22,129 nucleotides of DNA from Paratrimastix pyriformis. Lineage: Eukaryota > Preaxostyla > Paratrimastigidae. Under the pieces are notes generated by a model. It worked only from the letters and a program-made list of their open reading frames with translations, was not told the origin of the DNA and did no database searches. Location: the NCBI GenBank assembly GCA_027972325.1, contig JAPMOS010000378.1, forward strand, positions 1-22,129. The letters run 5' to 3'. Numbering within the stretch: the first letter of the stretch is position 1; each line of letters begins with the position of its first letter. Shown piece by piece: positions 7,656 to 15,958 of this stretch. The translations under genes and the position numbers were made by a program.

Positions 7656-9840
7656 TCCGGCCGGCCGGCGCGCAGATGTCCACGTCCGCAGGTGGGCACT
7701 GGCGGCCCTGGCTGGCCACCAGGGCGGCGCACTTGGGGAGGTTCAGGTGAAGGCCCGACCAGGCCCCGAACTCCGCGATCACTCGCAAGGCTCGGGTCAG
7801 GGCCTCCTTGTCGCGCGCGGCCATGGCTAGGTCATCGGCAAATGCCAAAACGAGGAGGCCATCGATCCGGGAGAGCGCATGTAGTAGCGGCTCCAGCGCG
7901 AGAATGAAGACAGTTGGACTCAAGGGGTCCCCCTGCCGAGTGCCACGGCCCAGCGGGATGGGGGCGCCGGCTTCTCCTTCAAAGGGCAGGCACATCTCAA
8001 TGTCGCGGTAAGTGCCCATGATGGCGCGCCGCAGTGTCGGTGGGACCCCACCCCACCGGAGACTGCCCTCCAGGGCGTCCCGCCCCAGGGTCCCGAAAGC
8101 ATTGGTGATATCGAGAAAAAGTACGCCCGCGAAAGGGGGGCGCTCACGGCGGGCCCTGGTGATCCAGGCCTGCAAGCGGAGCACGGAGAAGTGGCTCTCC
8201 TGGCCCCGGATGAAACCCGCCTGTGCCCCACTGATCCGGCCGGCCCTGAGCAGGAAGTCCTCGAGGCGGCGCGAGAGCAGGGCTCCGTAGATTCGCGAGA
8301 GTTGGGCCGTGAGGACCACATGGCGCCAGCTCCGGATCTCCTCCGGCGGCTTCCCCTTCTTGTGGATGAGGACGGCCACGGCCCGGGCCCAGCTGCGCGG
8401 GACTGTTCCTTCGGCCAGGCACATGTTGAAGAGGTGGAGCAGGGCGGCCATGAACGGGGAGGGGGGGCCGTCCCGGGCACGCAGCTCCTCGCCTTCGTCC
8501 AGCAGTCGTCTGATGTCCCGGATCGTGGCCGCGTCGGCTGGCGCCGGGGCTGAGTGGGGGTCGGCGTTGTGGATGGCCTCGGCGATTTCGGTGGCCGAGA
8601 AGGGCTGCTCGGCCGGGGTGGAGGTCTCGGCGAGCGGGGGAGGTGGGGCCAGCTCCGGCCAGATTGGGTTGGTGCTGGGTGGTGGGGTCGCCGCCGCCTC
8701 TGCCAGATGGTGGCGCCGCAGTTCCGCCGGGGCGATCGGGCAGGTGCACCGTGTCGGGGCCAGGAGGAGGCGGTGGAGTCGACGTCGGTCGGTGAAGAAA
8801 AGGTGGAGTTGCGAGGCGGCGGCTGCGCGGCGGGACTCGTCCCGCCCCTTGCGGAGCTTGTCCCACGCGCGCCAGAGGGCGGGTGCGTCGCCTCTGGGCC
8901 GGCGCACGCTGAGTCCGTCCCGGGTCATGGCCTCCTTGACCTGGCGGAGAGCGATCTCCCCGTTGGGGCGGCGGGGTGGGGTGGCCTTTCCCCTGGTGTG
9001 GCCCTTCACACGGTGGCTCCCCTCCGGCCGCAGGCCTGCCTCCAGCCGGGCGGATGCCTCGTCAGGGTCGGTCGCGGCCATCACCCAGATGAAGCGCGCC
9101 TGGGCCTCCTCCTTGTCGGCGCGGGTCCTCGGGGCGGTTCGGGTCCCCTGCGTGAGCTCAGTCCAGCGGCCCCCCCGGATGTCGTGGCGGTAGGCGCGGG
9201 CTCCCCGTCTCGGTGCGAGTTGTCGGAGAACCTCGAGGCTGCCAGTGGCCGAGAGCTCCCGGTGAATGTCGGCTGCCCATGGCCGGCTGCGGGGGTTCCT
9301 CACAGCGGCCTCCAGCTCGATGGCCTCGTGCCAGCAGGCGAGGCCGGCCGCCAGTCCCACCAGGCGCCAGGGGCGATTCTGTCGGGTGGCCCGGGCCCCC
9401 CCCGGTCGAGCCCCGTTGTGTTGGGCGAGGCGCCGCGTTGGGTCTGTGGTAGCGCCCACGTAGCTCCGTCCGTGGGCCCCGACCAGAATGTAGACGAAGG
9501 GGCCTCTTTCCCAGACGCGCGGGTCGTCGGCCTCTCGGGGCTGGAGGGCCTCGTCACTCGGGGCATCGTCGTCCTCGCGGGCCGCGGCCGGGTCGCCGGG
9601 GGGGATAGGGCATGGCTCTCCGGCGCCAGGGGCCCCGACCCCGCCAGTGCTAAATGGGGGGGTTGGGTGGTGGGTCCTGCGGCGGAGGGGGAGAACAGGC
9701 CAGGAGACAAGCGGGGCTCGCCCGGGGCAGGAGGGAAAGCCGGAGAACTTTCGATCACGCCCCCTTCCGCTGCCTCCAGCGGGGTCCTGGTTGTGGCGGC
9801 CCTCATGGGGGGGACCCCGGCCTCCCGATTGTCGGGGCGG
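7655..9840 (-). CDS. LINE B GIY-YIG nuclease plus reverse transcriptase frame
   Basis: A single frame is open from just after a TAA at 9843-9841 through the RT. No in-frame ATG precedes the GIY-YIG domain, so the true start probably lies upstream in another frame. GIY-YIG comes first. Next is a helical linker with WDKLRKGRDESRR and LHLFFTDRRRLHRLLLAP, a segment LINE C shares (LSLFFKNRRRFFATLAG). RT follows: EGTVPRSWARAVAVLIHKKG, SWRHVVLTAQLSRIYGALLS, GAQAGFIRG, VLFLDITNAFGTL, GTRQGDPLSPTVF, and the catalytic LAFADDLAMAA. All polymerase motifs are present and in order, so RT activity is plausible. The frame stays open past the shift at about 7655 down to 7378, but the conserved sense moves to another frame. 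Confidence 0.9.
9280..9498 (-). other. GIY-YIG endonuclease domain (SLX1-like)
   Basis: It reads FVYILVGAHGRSYVGATTD, then PTRRLAQHNG, then GGARATRQNRPWRLVGLAAG and AIELEAAVRNPRSR. The parts expected of the family are here: the first tyrosine motif (VYIL), YVG for YIG, the catalytic arginine (RR before LAQHN), and the glutamate in the last helix (ELEAAVRNP). The RTxRxRPW strand and the last helix resemble SLX1, the structure-specific nuclease subunit, more than UvrC. GIY-YIG nicks DNA; Penelope-like elements use one for integration. I see it within the same frame as the LINE RT. Confidence 0.9.
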
Positions 9841-10498
9841 TTAGCCCCGAAAGGCGCGGCCTCCACCGCCCCTGGGCTGGGGCTGAGGCTGAAAGTATGC
9901 CGGTTGGGGTTGGAGGTAGGCCCCTTGTTGGCCCCCGACGGCCAGTGTGACGAAGGGGGGGGGGCGCCCGCCGCTGTCCTCGAGGCGCTGCTGGATGCTG
10001 GGGGGGGGCGTATACGACGAGGGGGGCTCCCACTGTTGCGGAGTGATGGCGCCGGGGGGGACGGCGTGCCGCGGGGCGCGGGGGATTGGCGTAGACGATC
10101 ACGGGGTCGGCAGCCGCTGCGGGGCGATGGCGTCGTGGTCGGCGGCGCGCAACTGCCGGGGGGTTGGTGTAAACGATGACGGGGGCCGGCGCTGCGGTCT
10201 GGGCGGACCCATTCCTTGTGGCGACCGAATCAAATCCCGGACGAAAGTAAGCCCAGGTCGCCCTCCTGGCGCCTGAGCTTTGGGAACTTTCGGTGAAACC
10301 TGCCGGGGTGGGGAACCCCGACCGACAGCCGCTCTCATCTCTCACGCCGCCATTTCTGGCGCGTCGGCCCATCCTCGGATGAGGACTTCCCGATATTTGA
10401 GCTGTCTTGCCGGCTCCAGGCCGACTAACCGAGCCAGAGCGCGGCTCTCCGGTGTCCTGTCCCCGCGAGTGCAGGGTCGGATGGTTTTTATCCTCCAT
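9841..10498 (-). CDS. LINE B leader, Pro/Arg-rich with a triple repeat
   Basis: A frame opens at an ATG (10498-10496) in GGAATATGGAGG and continues past 9841. It reads MEDKNHPTLHSRG and is basic and proline-rich. About residues 85-165 hold three copies of a unit: PVIVYTNPP, PVIVYANPP and PLVVYAPPQ, each followed by an Arg/His-rich spacer. The runs of G near 9955-9967 and 9999-10006 make frame assignment uncertain, and I infer rather than see that it joins to the GIY-YIG frame. A basic leader could bind element RNA, as the ORF1 or N-terminal region of many LINEs does. It may instead be untranslated leader sequence. Confidence 0.4.
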
Positions 10499-10523
10499 AT
10501 TCCGGAATGTAGAGCCCAGGTAC

Positions 10524-10595
10524 GGCGTGGGTCTGACCGGGATTGAACCCGACCCCGGTGCTCCAAGTGTTGCGCTCTAACCACTGAGCCACGCC
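10524..10595 (-). ncRNA. tRNA-like sequence, probable SINE head or tRNA relic
   Basis: On the minus strand the ends GGCGTGG and CCACGCC pair over 7 bp, 72 bases apart. An A-box-like TGGCTCAGTGGTTAGAGC and a B-box-like GGGTTCAATCC are both present at normal order and distance. The usual two linker bases after the acceptor stem are missing, the T stem pairs poorly, and no anticodon stem forms. So this is not a working tRNA. RNA polymerase III internal promoter boxes kept in a broken cloverleaf are what a tRNA-derived SINE head shows. It abuts (CA)n at one side and lies about 26 bp from the ATG of the LINE B leader at the other. Confidence 0.6.
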
Positions 10596-10754
<159 letters not shown>

Positions 10755-10840
10755 CCACGGGTGCAGTGACATTCGTGCTGTCTCTTCTACCTCTCTGGTT
10801 TTTGTTTTATTTTCCCTTTACTTCGTTCCTTCTTTACACG

Positions 10841-10869
10841 ACACACACACACACACACACACACACACA
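10841..10869. repeat. Short (CA)n microsatellite
   Basis: A pure CA tract that ends in CACAG, directly before protein-like coding sense on the plus strand. The CAG could serve as a splice acceptor or simply mark a truncation. Confidence 0.9.
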
Positions 10870-10871
10870 GC

Positions 10872-11180
10872 GCGCTGGTTCTGATCAAACAGCGCGATGA
10901 CAAGGCCCGTGTGCGCACCATCTTCCCGGACGGCTGGCTGGCTTACTGGAGGGCCCACGAGACGGGGGGTGACCACCCGCCGCCCAGCCTGCTGGATGCC
11001 GAGATGACTGTGCTGCAGGCCATCACGGGGGGCCAGCAGAACTTGCTGGGATCTGATGAGGCCGTGCAGAACTTGCTGGGATCTGCCGTGCCGGCCAGGG
11101 CGCGGGTGCAGAAGGGGGACCGCGGGATCCTTCATCTGGTTTCCGGTGACAGTGGCGACGAGTTCTATTCGCCTCCCTGA
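10872..11180 (+). CDS. Partial exon or gene fragment, unknown
   Basis: From the edge of the (CA)n tract the frame reads ALVLIKQRDDKARVRTIFPD, then GWLAYWRAHETGG and SLLDAEMTVLQAI, ending at a stop at 11178-11180. The composition is protein-like, and this is one of very few plus-strand candidates in the window. No ATG is present before it, so it is a 3' exon or a fragment cut at the repeat. A 30-bp tandem duplication (CAGAACTTGCTGGGATCTG at 11037 and 11067) gives QNLLGS twice. I recognise no family. It could be the end of a host gene or a relic of a mobile element. Confidence 0.45.
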   Translation, partial: ALVLIKQRDDKARVRTIFPDGWLAYWRAHETGGDHPPPSLLDAEMTVLQAITGGQQNLLGSDEAVQNLLGSAVPARARVQKGDRGILHLVSGDSGDEFYSPP

Positions 11181-11750
11181 GCAACGTCATTCGGCGGAGG
11201 AGTCGGAATTCAGAGTGGGAAGGGACTGGAATTTTTTCGAAGATACTTTTTGAATCGAAACGGCCGGTCATCTCCCGCATGTTTGTGTTGTTATTACGGC
11301 TGCCCAGCAACCAGCTGGCGGAGGCGGGCCATGTAGGGCGGCAGGGGGGGTGGGGCCGCGGCCGGAACGGCAAGACGCTGCGCGCAGTGGCTGTTGTCGT
11401 GGGGTTCCAGCTGCCTGCTGATGGTGATGGTGATCTTCATCACACTCTTCATCCAGCAGTGACACTGTTTCCGGTTTTGTATGGACGGGGCGTCGACAAG
11501 AACCCAGAGTGCACAGGGCGTTCATGAACGGGGGGGGGGGGGGGGGGTGAGCGAGAGCCTGTTTTGGGATCCTCTGGGAGAAAACTGGATGCACGCAGTC
11601 CCTCCCCCCCCCTCCCTCCCCCGGAGCCCGATTTTGCTGTGCCGTTGATGGCCCCCCCCCCCCCCCCCCCCCCCCCCCCGGAGCCCGATTGTGCCATTGA
11701 TGGCATCCGGCCCCCTCCAACGATTTCCTCCCCCCACCCCCCTCCTCGAG
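11181..11750. other. No gene seen; homopolymers and a small duplication
   Basis: It contains a run of 18 G (11530-11547) and a run of 28 C (11652-11679). A short unit beginning GGAGCCCGATT and ending TTGATGGC occurs at 11623-11651 and again at 11680-11704, each preceded by a C-rich tract. So the C-tract and unit were duplicated in tandem. Frames here are Gly- or Pro-rich translations of these runs. Confidence 0.7.
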
Positions 11751-13193
11751 AAAAGATCATTTTTGTTTTTGCAGAAAACCGGACCGGAAAACTGCGGGAC
11801 GGGGGGCGGTGGTGGGGATGGTGGGGTTGGGGGTGGTATTCTGGGGGCACGTGACGCCGGCGATCAACGACGGGGACCAGAGCGCCTCCCGCAGCAGGGA
11901 GCGGGGCATCGAAGGTGGCATCGTAAGGCCGCAGCTTGTTGCGCGCGTAGACCTTGGGAATGCTCGGCTTGACCCGATCGTCAAAATCGATGACGTAGGT
12001 CCCGTTGCGATTGCGTTCCGAGAACTTGCCAATGCCGGTCCGGCGCCATTTGGCAGGCGGGGCGACCATGACCCGAGTCCCCTCCTCGATGGTCTCTTGG
12101 TCCTTGTTGCGGCGCCGCTCAATGTAGCCGTACTCGCGGTGCCGGTAGAACGCCACGGCCTCCTTGATTTGGCGGACCTCCGCGGCCGTCAGGTTGGCGT
12201 GGCGAACTTGTCCGGCAGCTGGGCCATGTCGCCCAGTTGTTCGTACTCGGGGAGGTAGAGCGCCATCATCACAACCGGGCGTTGCTGGAAGACCGAAGAA
12301 ACCGTGGCCGTGTTGTACAGGTGCACGGCGGGCTGCAGGAAGGGTTGCCACGGCAGCTCGCGGTTGGTGGCCGGCACGATCCGCATCTTCATCACCCGGT
12401 TCTTGATCTTCTTGACGGCGTTCTCGGCCTTCCCATGAGACTGGGGGTAGTACGGCCTCGACCGGTGGTGCTCCATGTGGACCCCGGGCAGCAGGTTCTT
12501 GTTCCTGAGCGGGTTGATGACTGTGAAGAGCAAATCCGAAACGCACAGGACAGACGCGATCCACTCGGCCACGCGCTGGTTGACGAACTCGGTCCCATTG
12601 TCGGTCACGATCCGGGTGGGGAGCAGATTGGGCTCGTCGCTGGTGAACACACGACTGAGAAGGTCGGTCACCTCCTCCCCGGTGGCCTTCGTCTCCCGTG
12701 TCGCGGCAGCCCACATGTAGCTCGTGAAGTGGTCCACCAGAACGCAGAACGCGCGAGGCGGCTGGCAGCTCATCTCGAAGCCGCCGCAGTCGAGCTCGAC
12801 CACCTCGAGGGGCCGGTTGACCACCAAGGCGTGGTACTTGGGATGCTCGTACGTGGGCCGGACGCTCTGGCACTGGCCACACGTCCCGATGATGTCCCGC
12901 GCAAGCTGATCTACGCCATGGATGTAGAAGAGGCCCTTCGAGTAGGCAATCAGGGCATCTCGGTTGAGGTGCCCCTGCTGGACATGCAAGCGCCGCAGCA
13001 AGCGCACACGGCGGGCAAGCGGGTAGATCACGGGCACCCAGATGGGCCGATCGCGGATCTCGTGGTCGAAGCGGAGCCGCTGCAGAACTCCCCCCTCGTC
13101 GACGCGGTACAACCCTTCACGGGCATGTTTGCGGCAGTTCGACCGATAACTGGGTGTTCCTCCCCGGACTGAAAAATGAGACAAACGGGGCAT
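11751..13193 (-). mobile_element. Retroviral-type integrase fossil (Gypsy/Ginger-like)
   Basis: A minus-strand integrase with its three parts in order. First is an H2C2 zinc finger (about 13000-12860; HLNRDALIAYSKGLFYIHG, CGQCQ). Next is the DDE core (about 12810-12420; VVELDCGGF, IVTDNGTEF, PQSHGKAENAV). Last is an SH3-like C-terminal tail (about 12090-11930; GTRVMVAPPAKWRR, KLRPYDATFD). Integrases of this kind join element DNA into chromosomes and occur in Gypsy-like LTR elements, Ginger DNA transposons and domesticated host genes. No LTRs, protease, RT or capsid gene is seen nearby, so this is a fragment or an integrase-only element. It is spread over about two open frames and looks broken or spliced. 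Age cannot be estimated without relatives. Confidence 0.85.
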
Positions 13194-13208
13194 TGATCAT
13201 GACAGGGA

Positions 13209-13677
13209 AAACCAAAAACAGACGTTCCACCCCGGTAAGGATCAGGTGGATCCCCCGCGCCGTCCGGTCGTAGCTTCCATAATCAGCCACATCACCATCG
13301 TCCCCGTCCTCTGCTACATCAACCACGACGTCAATCTCGGCGGCTTCTGTGGGGTCCAGGTCTCCAAGGGCTGGCTCTTCGGCCTCCTCATGTGCCGCCT
13401 CGTCACCACCACCACCTCCGAAAAATATCTCCTCCTCAGGAAGCGGTGGAGGGAGGTCGTCCTCAACTGGAGGGAGGTCGTCCTCAACTGGAGGGAGGTC
13501 GTCCTCAACTGGAGGGAGGTCGTCCTCAGCCAGCTCCTCAGGAAGCGGTGGGAGGTCGTCTCCAACCAGTTCTTCTTCGATTGGTTCCATATCAGTGGCG
13601 CCACTCGAGTGGCTATCACCCTCTCCCAACCCCGGTGGTGGTGGTGGTGGGGGTGGCACAGCTTGTTGTTCAGTCAA
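13209..13677 (-). CDS. Acidic repeat protein region upstream of the integrase
   Basis: A minus-strand frame rich in Asp, Glu and Pro. It reads a short poly-Pro run, DMEPIEEELVGDDLPPLPEE, then a seven-residue unit DDLPPVE in tandem, then GDEAAHEEAEEPALGDLDP and DVAEDGDDGDVADYGSYD. The tandem units are seen in the DNA as 21-bp repeats. The charge pattern suggests a disordered, exposed protein or linker. It lies directly upstream of the integrase in the same direction and about 95 bp downstream of the methyltransferase-like frame, so it may be an N-terminal extension of the integrase or a separate small protein. No ATG is clear at its start. Function unknown. Confidence 0.5.
13454..13537. repeat. 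21-bp coding tandem repeat
   Basis: Four copies of a unit containing GGAGGGAGGTCGTCCTCAAC, the last one diverged. On the minus strand they encode the DDLPPVE heptads of the acidic protein. The unit length keeps the frame, which supports real coding. Confidence 0.9.
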
Positions 13678-13772
13678 GACAATTTGTCGGTGTCATTGCT
13701 GTCGTGTTTCATAGACAAAAAACAAAAAGCTGAATTGAAAAGAGGGGTTGAGGGGTTGGACGGTATTACGAG

Positions 13773-15744
13773 TTACTGGAAGTCCGCGCGTTCCTCTGGC
13801 TGAAGGTCGTTGCCCAAAACTTCCGGATCCTCCAGTGGGTTGAACTCGTCGGAAGGAGGAGGCCACTGATAAGGCTGATCATCGGGAGCGGGGATGAGGG
13901 GGCCCTCTTGGTCGTCTTGAAGCTCGAAGGCCTGCTCTTGTTGTTGTTGCTCGGCGGTGGTGGTCTGCTCGGAGGCCTGCTGTTCTTGTAGAGCCGGGGC
14001 AGGTTCTTCTTGAGGGGGCAGCAGAGGAAGATGCAGGTCCCATCCGTCGACAGGGGGTGCAACGACGTTGCAAAGCTCCGTCTCGTGGGCTTCGAGGGGC
14101 AGGTATGCTTCGTCCTGCCGGTGCACCAGCACCGGAGGCACGTGGCCGATCATGAGGCTCTCCACTGCAGGCGCCCGGTCAATGAGATCAACGCGCGTTC
14201 CGGTGGCCTCTGCCGCCAAGAGAGCTGGCCCACAGCCGCAGAAGCAGTCCAACACAGGGCCCGGCCCTCCGTAGCGGCGGAAGAGGTAGACGTAAAGATC
14301 GGCCGGCTTGGCGAAGCGGGCCTGCCCCGCCTGGTGCCGCAGGTAGACCCCGTTGGTGCGCGGGTTGGCCCGGGCGTTCATCTCGGCCAACGTCGCACTC
14401 GGAGAAGGGCAAACCACATCCCAGCGCCAGTTGACGGGCCGCTCGTGGCCTCGCTGGAAAACCTCGATGGGCAGCTCCACCTCCTCAGGGCGGGGGGCTC
14501 CCGGTGAGAGCGACGGCCGGGGGGTGGCCTCCTCGAGGTAATCTGCGCGAACAAGTGATGAAGAAGGACAAGTTAAAAACCAATTGTCTCGTGAAGGGAA
14601 TGAATCACGGACTTCCCCAGATGGCACGAATTCGGTGATCGCTCACGAAATCGAAGCACTCGAGAGCCGGCGTCCATTGCTGGGACAGGTTGGCCTCGGT
14701 ATCCATCACGATGATGGTACCATTGGGGGCAATGAACGAGTCGAGGTACTGGGCCAGGGATCCGTAGTCCGGGGTGGGTCTGTCTCGAGGGTCGTCGGTA
14801 ATGCCCCAGGGAGCATCCAACACGGCCAAGGTATAGAGTGTCTATCGAATGAAACGAGGATGTTAGTGGGGATCAAACAAGTTGGAAACTGCAGACACGG
14901 CCGGGATTATCCTTCGCGCGAAACAAGATGTCTTCGGCATCCCCGCTAGAACCGGGCCAAGGTTTTCCCATGAGGGATCGTGGCCCTCCGCGGGTGCGGA
15001 AAGCAGCTGGGGGCCGGAACAAGGCGCAGCGGACGCGGGCTTGGTGGTGACCTGGGCGACTGACGCTGCTGCGGTGGCTTGGAGTGTTGTTGCTGGGCCT
15101 GGGCCGGGGTCTGGGGTTGAGGCTGACCCGGCTGGGGCTGAGGCTGAGCCGGCTTGGCCTGGGGGGCGGGCTGCGGCGGCTTGGCCTTGGCCTGGGGGGC
15201 GGGCTGCGGCGGCTTGGCCCGGGGGGCGGGCTGCGGCGGCTTGGCCTGGGGGGCGGGCGGCGGCGGCTTGGCCTGGCTGGCTTGGGGCTCGGGCTCGGGC
15301 ACCGGCTTCGCCGAAGGCTGGGCTTCCTCGGTGGCCGACTCCGGCTCCGGTGGGAGTGCGCAGGCCTTGACCTCATAGTCGTCATCGGCCTCCGCCGCCT
15401 TGGCCTCAGCTTCGGAGGTCGGCTCGGCTTGGGAAAGAAGCGCCTTCAGGGTGGCCCGCTTGGCCGGCTCTGACTTCGGCGGCTCCGGGTGCTCGGAGGC
15501 TTCCTCCCGAAGTGCCCGCTTTTCCTCACGTAGTTCCCGGTCGACGGTCTTCAGCGTGCGCTTGCTGGCCCGGGGGATGTCGTGGTGGCCCGTCTCCTCC
15601 CAGAGCTGGGCGTACTTGCAGTGCTCGGGCATCAGGTAGTCCTGCATTGCGGTGGCAGTTGTGCCGCGCACCACCCCAGCCAGTAGCCGAGGACCAACTC
15701 GAAGTCGGTGAGAGGCCGGCCGTCGATGCGGATGCAGGTGATCT
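13773..15744 (-). CDS. DNA methyltransferase-like gene, N4/N6 type, spliced
   Basis: A minus-strand gene with small introns; its first exon is not identified. Exons: from 15744 (after a pyrimidine tract and CTAG) reading ITCIRIDGRPLTDFEL; a central exon with MPEHCKYAQLWEETGHHDIP, a basic-acidic coiled region (about 15650-15480) and a long AKPPQPAPQ repeat; 14841-14613; and 14542-13773. The catalytic-motif candidate is TLAVLDAPWGI (DPPW/DPPY-like). The C-terminal exon has FAKPADLYVYLFRRY followed by GPVLDCFCGCGPALLAAEA and RVDLIDR, the FxGxG SAM-binding loop. This order, DPPY-like first and SAM loop later, is that of beta-class amino-methyltransferases (PF01555-like). The tail is Gln- and acid-rich. 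It would methylate adenine-N6 or cytosine-N4, or RNA. DAPW in place of DPPW/Y is atypical, so activity is uncertain. The sense also shifts within the repeat region, through an unseen intron or an error. Confidence 0.68.
14543..14612 (-). other. Predicted 70-bp intron in the methyltransferase-like gene
   Basis: The donor is GTCCGTG after TGGGGAA. The acceptor is CTTGTTCGCGCAG after a pyrimidine-rich stretch, with a branch-like TTTTTAAC. Joining keeps the frame and reads AIWGNYLEEATP. Without splicing the upstream frame stops within three codons. The acceptor is the stronger of the two sites. Confidence 0.7.
14842..14896 (-). other. Predicted very short intron (37 or 55 bp)
   Basis: The acceptor TTTCATTCGATAG at 14842 has a good branch-like CACTAAC about 25 bases upstream. 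Two donors are in phase: GTTTGATC at 14878 (37 bp) and GTCTGCAG at 14896 (55 bp). Either gives a continuous frame into LYTLAVLDAPWGI. Confidence 0.55.
15095..15275. repeat. Coding minisatellite, AKPPQPAPQ units
   Basis: GC-rich units of about 27-33 bp built on GGCTTGGCCTGGGGGGCGGG repeat roughly five times. On the minus strand they encode Ala-Lys-Pro-Pro-Gln-Pro-Ala-Pro units, a disordered linker between the coiled N-terminal part and the catalytic part of the methyltransferase-like protein. Confidence 0.85.
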
Positions 15745-15958
15745 CTAGGGGCAGGTTGGAGAGAGAGAGAGAACATGCTGTGTATTTGCGAGGGCGCAGG
15801 CGACAAGTTCAAGAAGAAAGGTTACTCGCGCCTTCGCGCCATGCGTTACACTCCGGGGGGGGCCGGGCCAAATGACCCGTATGGTGGCTCCTCCCGGCCG
15901 GGGGCCCGCCTGGTGGCGTGGCCGCCCGGTGATGGGTGTGGGTGATGGGGAGGGGTGC
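15745..15958. other. Gap between LINE C and the methyltransferase-like gene
   Basis: On the minus strand it would hold the 3' tail of LINE C followed by the upstream intron of the methyltransferase-like gene. A (GA)n tract at 15761-15773 forms the pyrimidine tract of that intron's acceptor. No promoter or poly-A tail is recognised. Confidence 0.5.

Larger units (their letters stand above)
5441..10498 (-). mobile_element. LINE B: GIY-YIG, RT, RNase H, zinc finger, RLE
   Basis: A nearly full-length non-LTR retrotransposon read right to left. The order is low-complexity leader (10498-9841), GIY-YIG (9498-9280), RT (about 8600-7660), thumb (about 7655-7290), RNase H (about 6903-6470), zinc finger (6098-6045), RLE (about 6030-5720) and a C-terminal tail ending at 5441. 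Between GIY-YIG and its other end, coding sense changes frame five times, near 7655, 7290, 6535, 6050 and 5822, each in a run of G or C. LINE C has the same order from the RT onward, so this is one family. It resembles Dualen/RandI in having RNase H and a C-terminal RLE, but no APE domain is seen and a GIY-YIG takes the N-terminal nuclease place. No target-site duplication could be recognised. Confidence 0.92.

Noticed and set aside
8309-10179. Long plus-strand open frames opposite LINE B
   Set aside because: GC-rich codon mirror of the RT and GIY-YIG frame; no motif in sense, while the minus strand has ordered RT motifs.
10524-10595. A functional tRNA gene
   Set aside because: No anticodon stem forms, the T stem has mismatches and the linker after the acceptor stem is missing.
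12237-13172. A 311-codon plus-strand frame opposite the integrase
   Set aside because: The minus strand holds clear zinc-finger and DDE motifs; the plus frame has none.
11751-15744. A complete LTR retrotransposon or Polinton
   Set aside because: No long terminal repeats, RT, protease, polymerase B or capsid gene is seen; only the integrase is clear.
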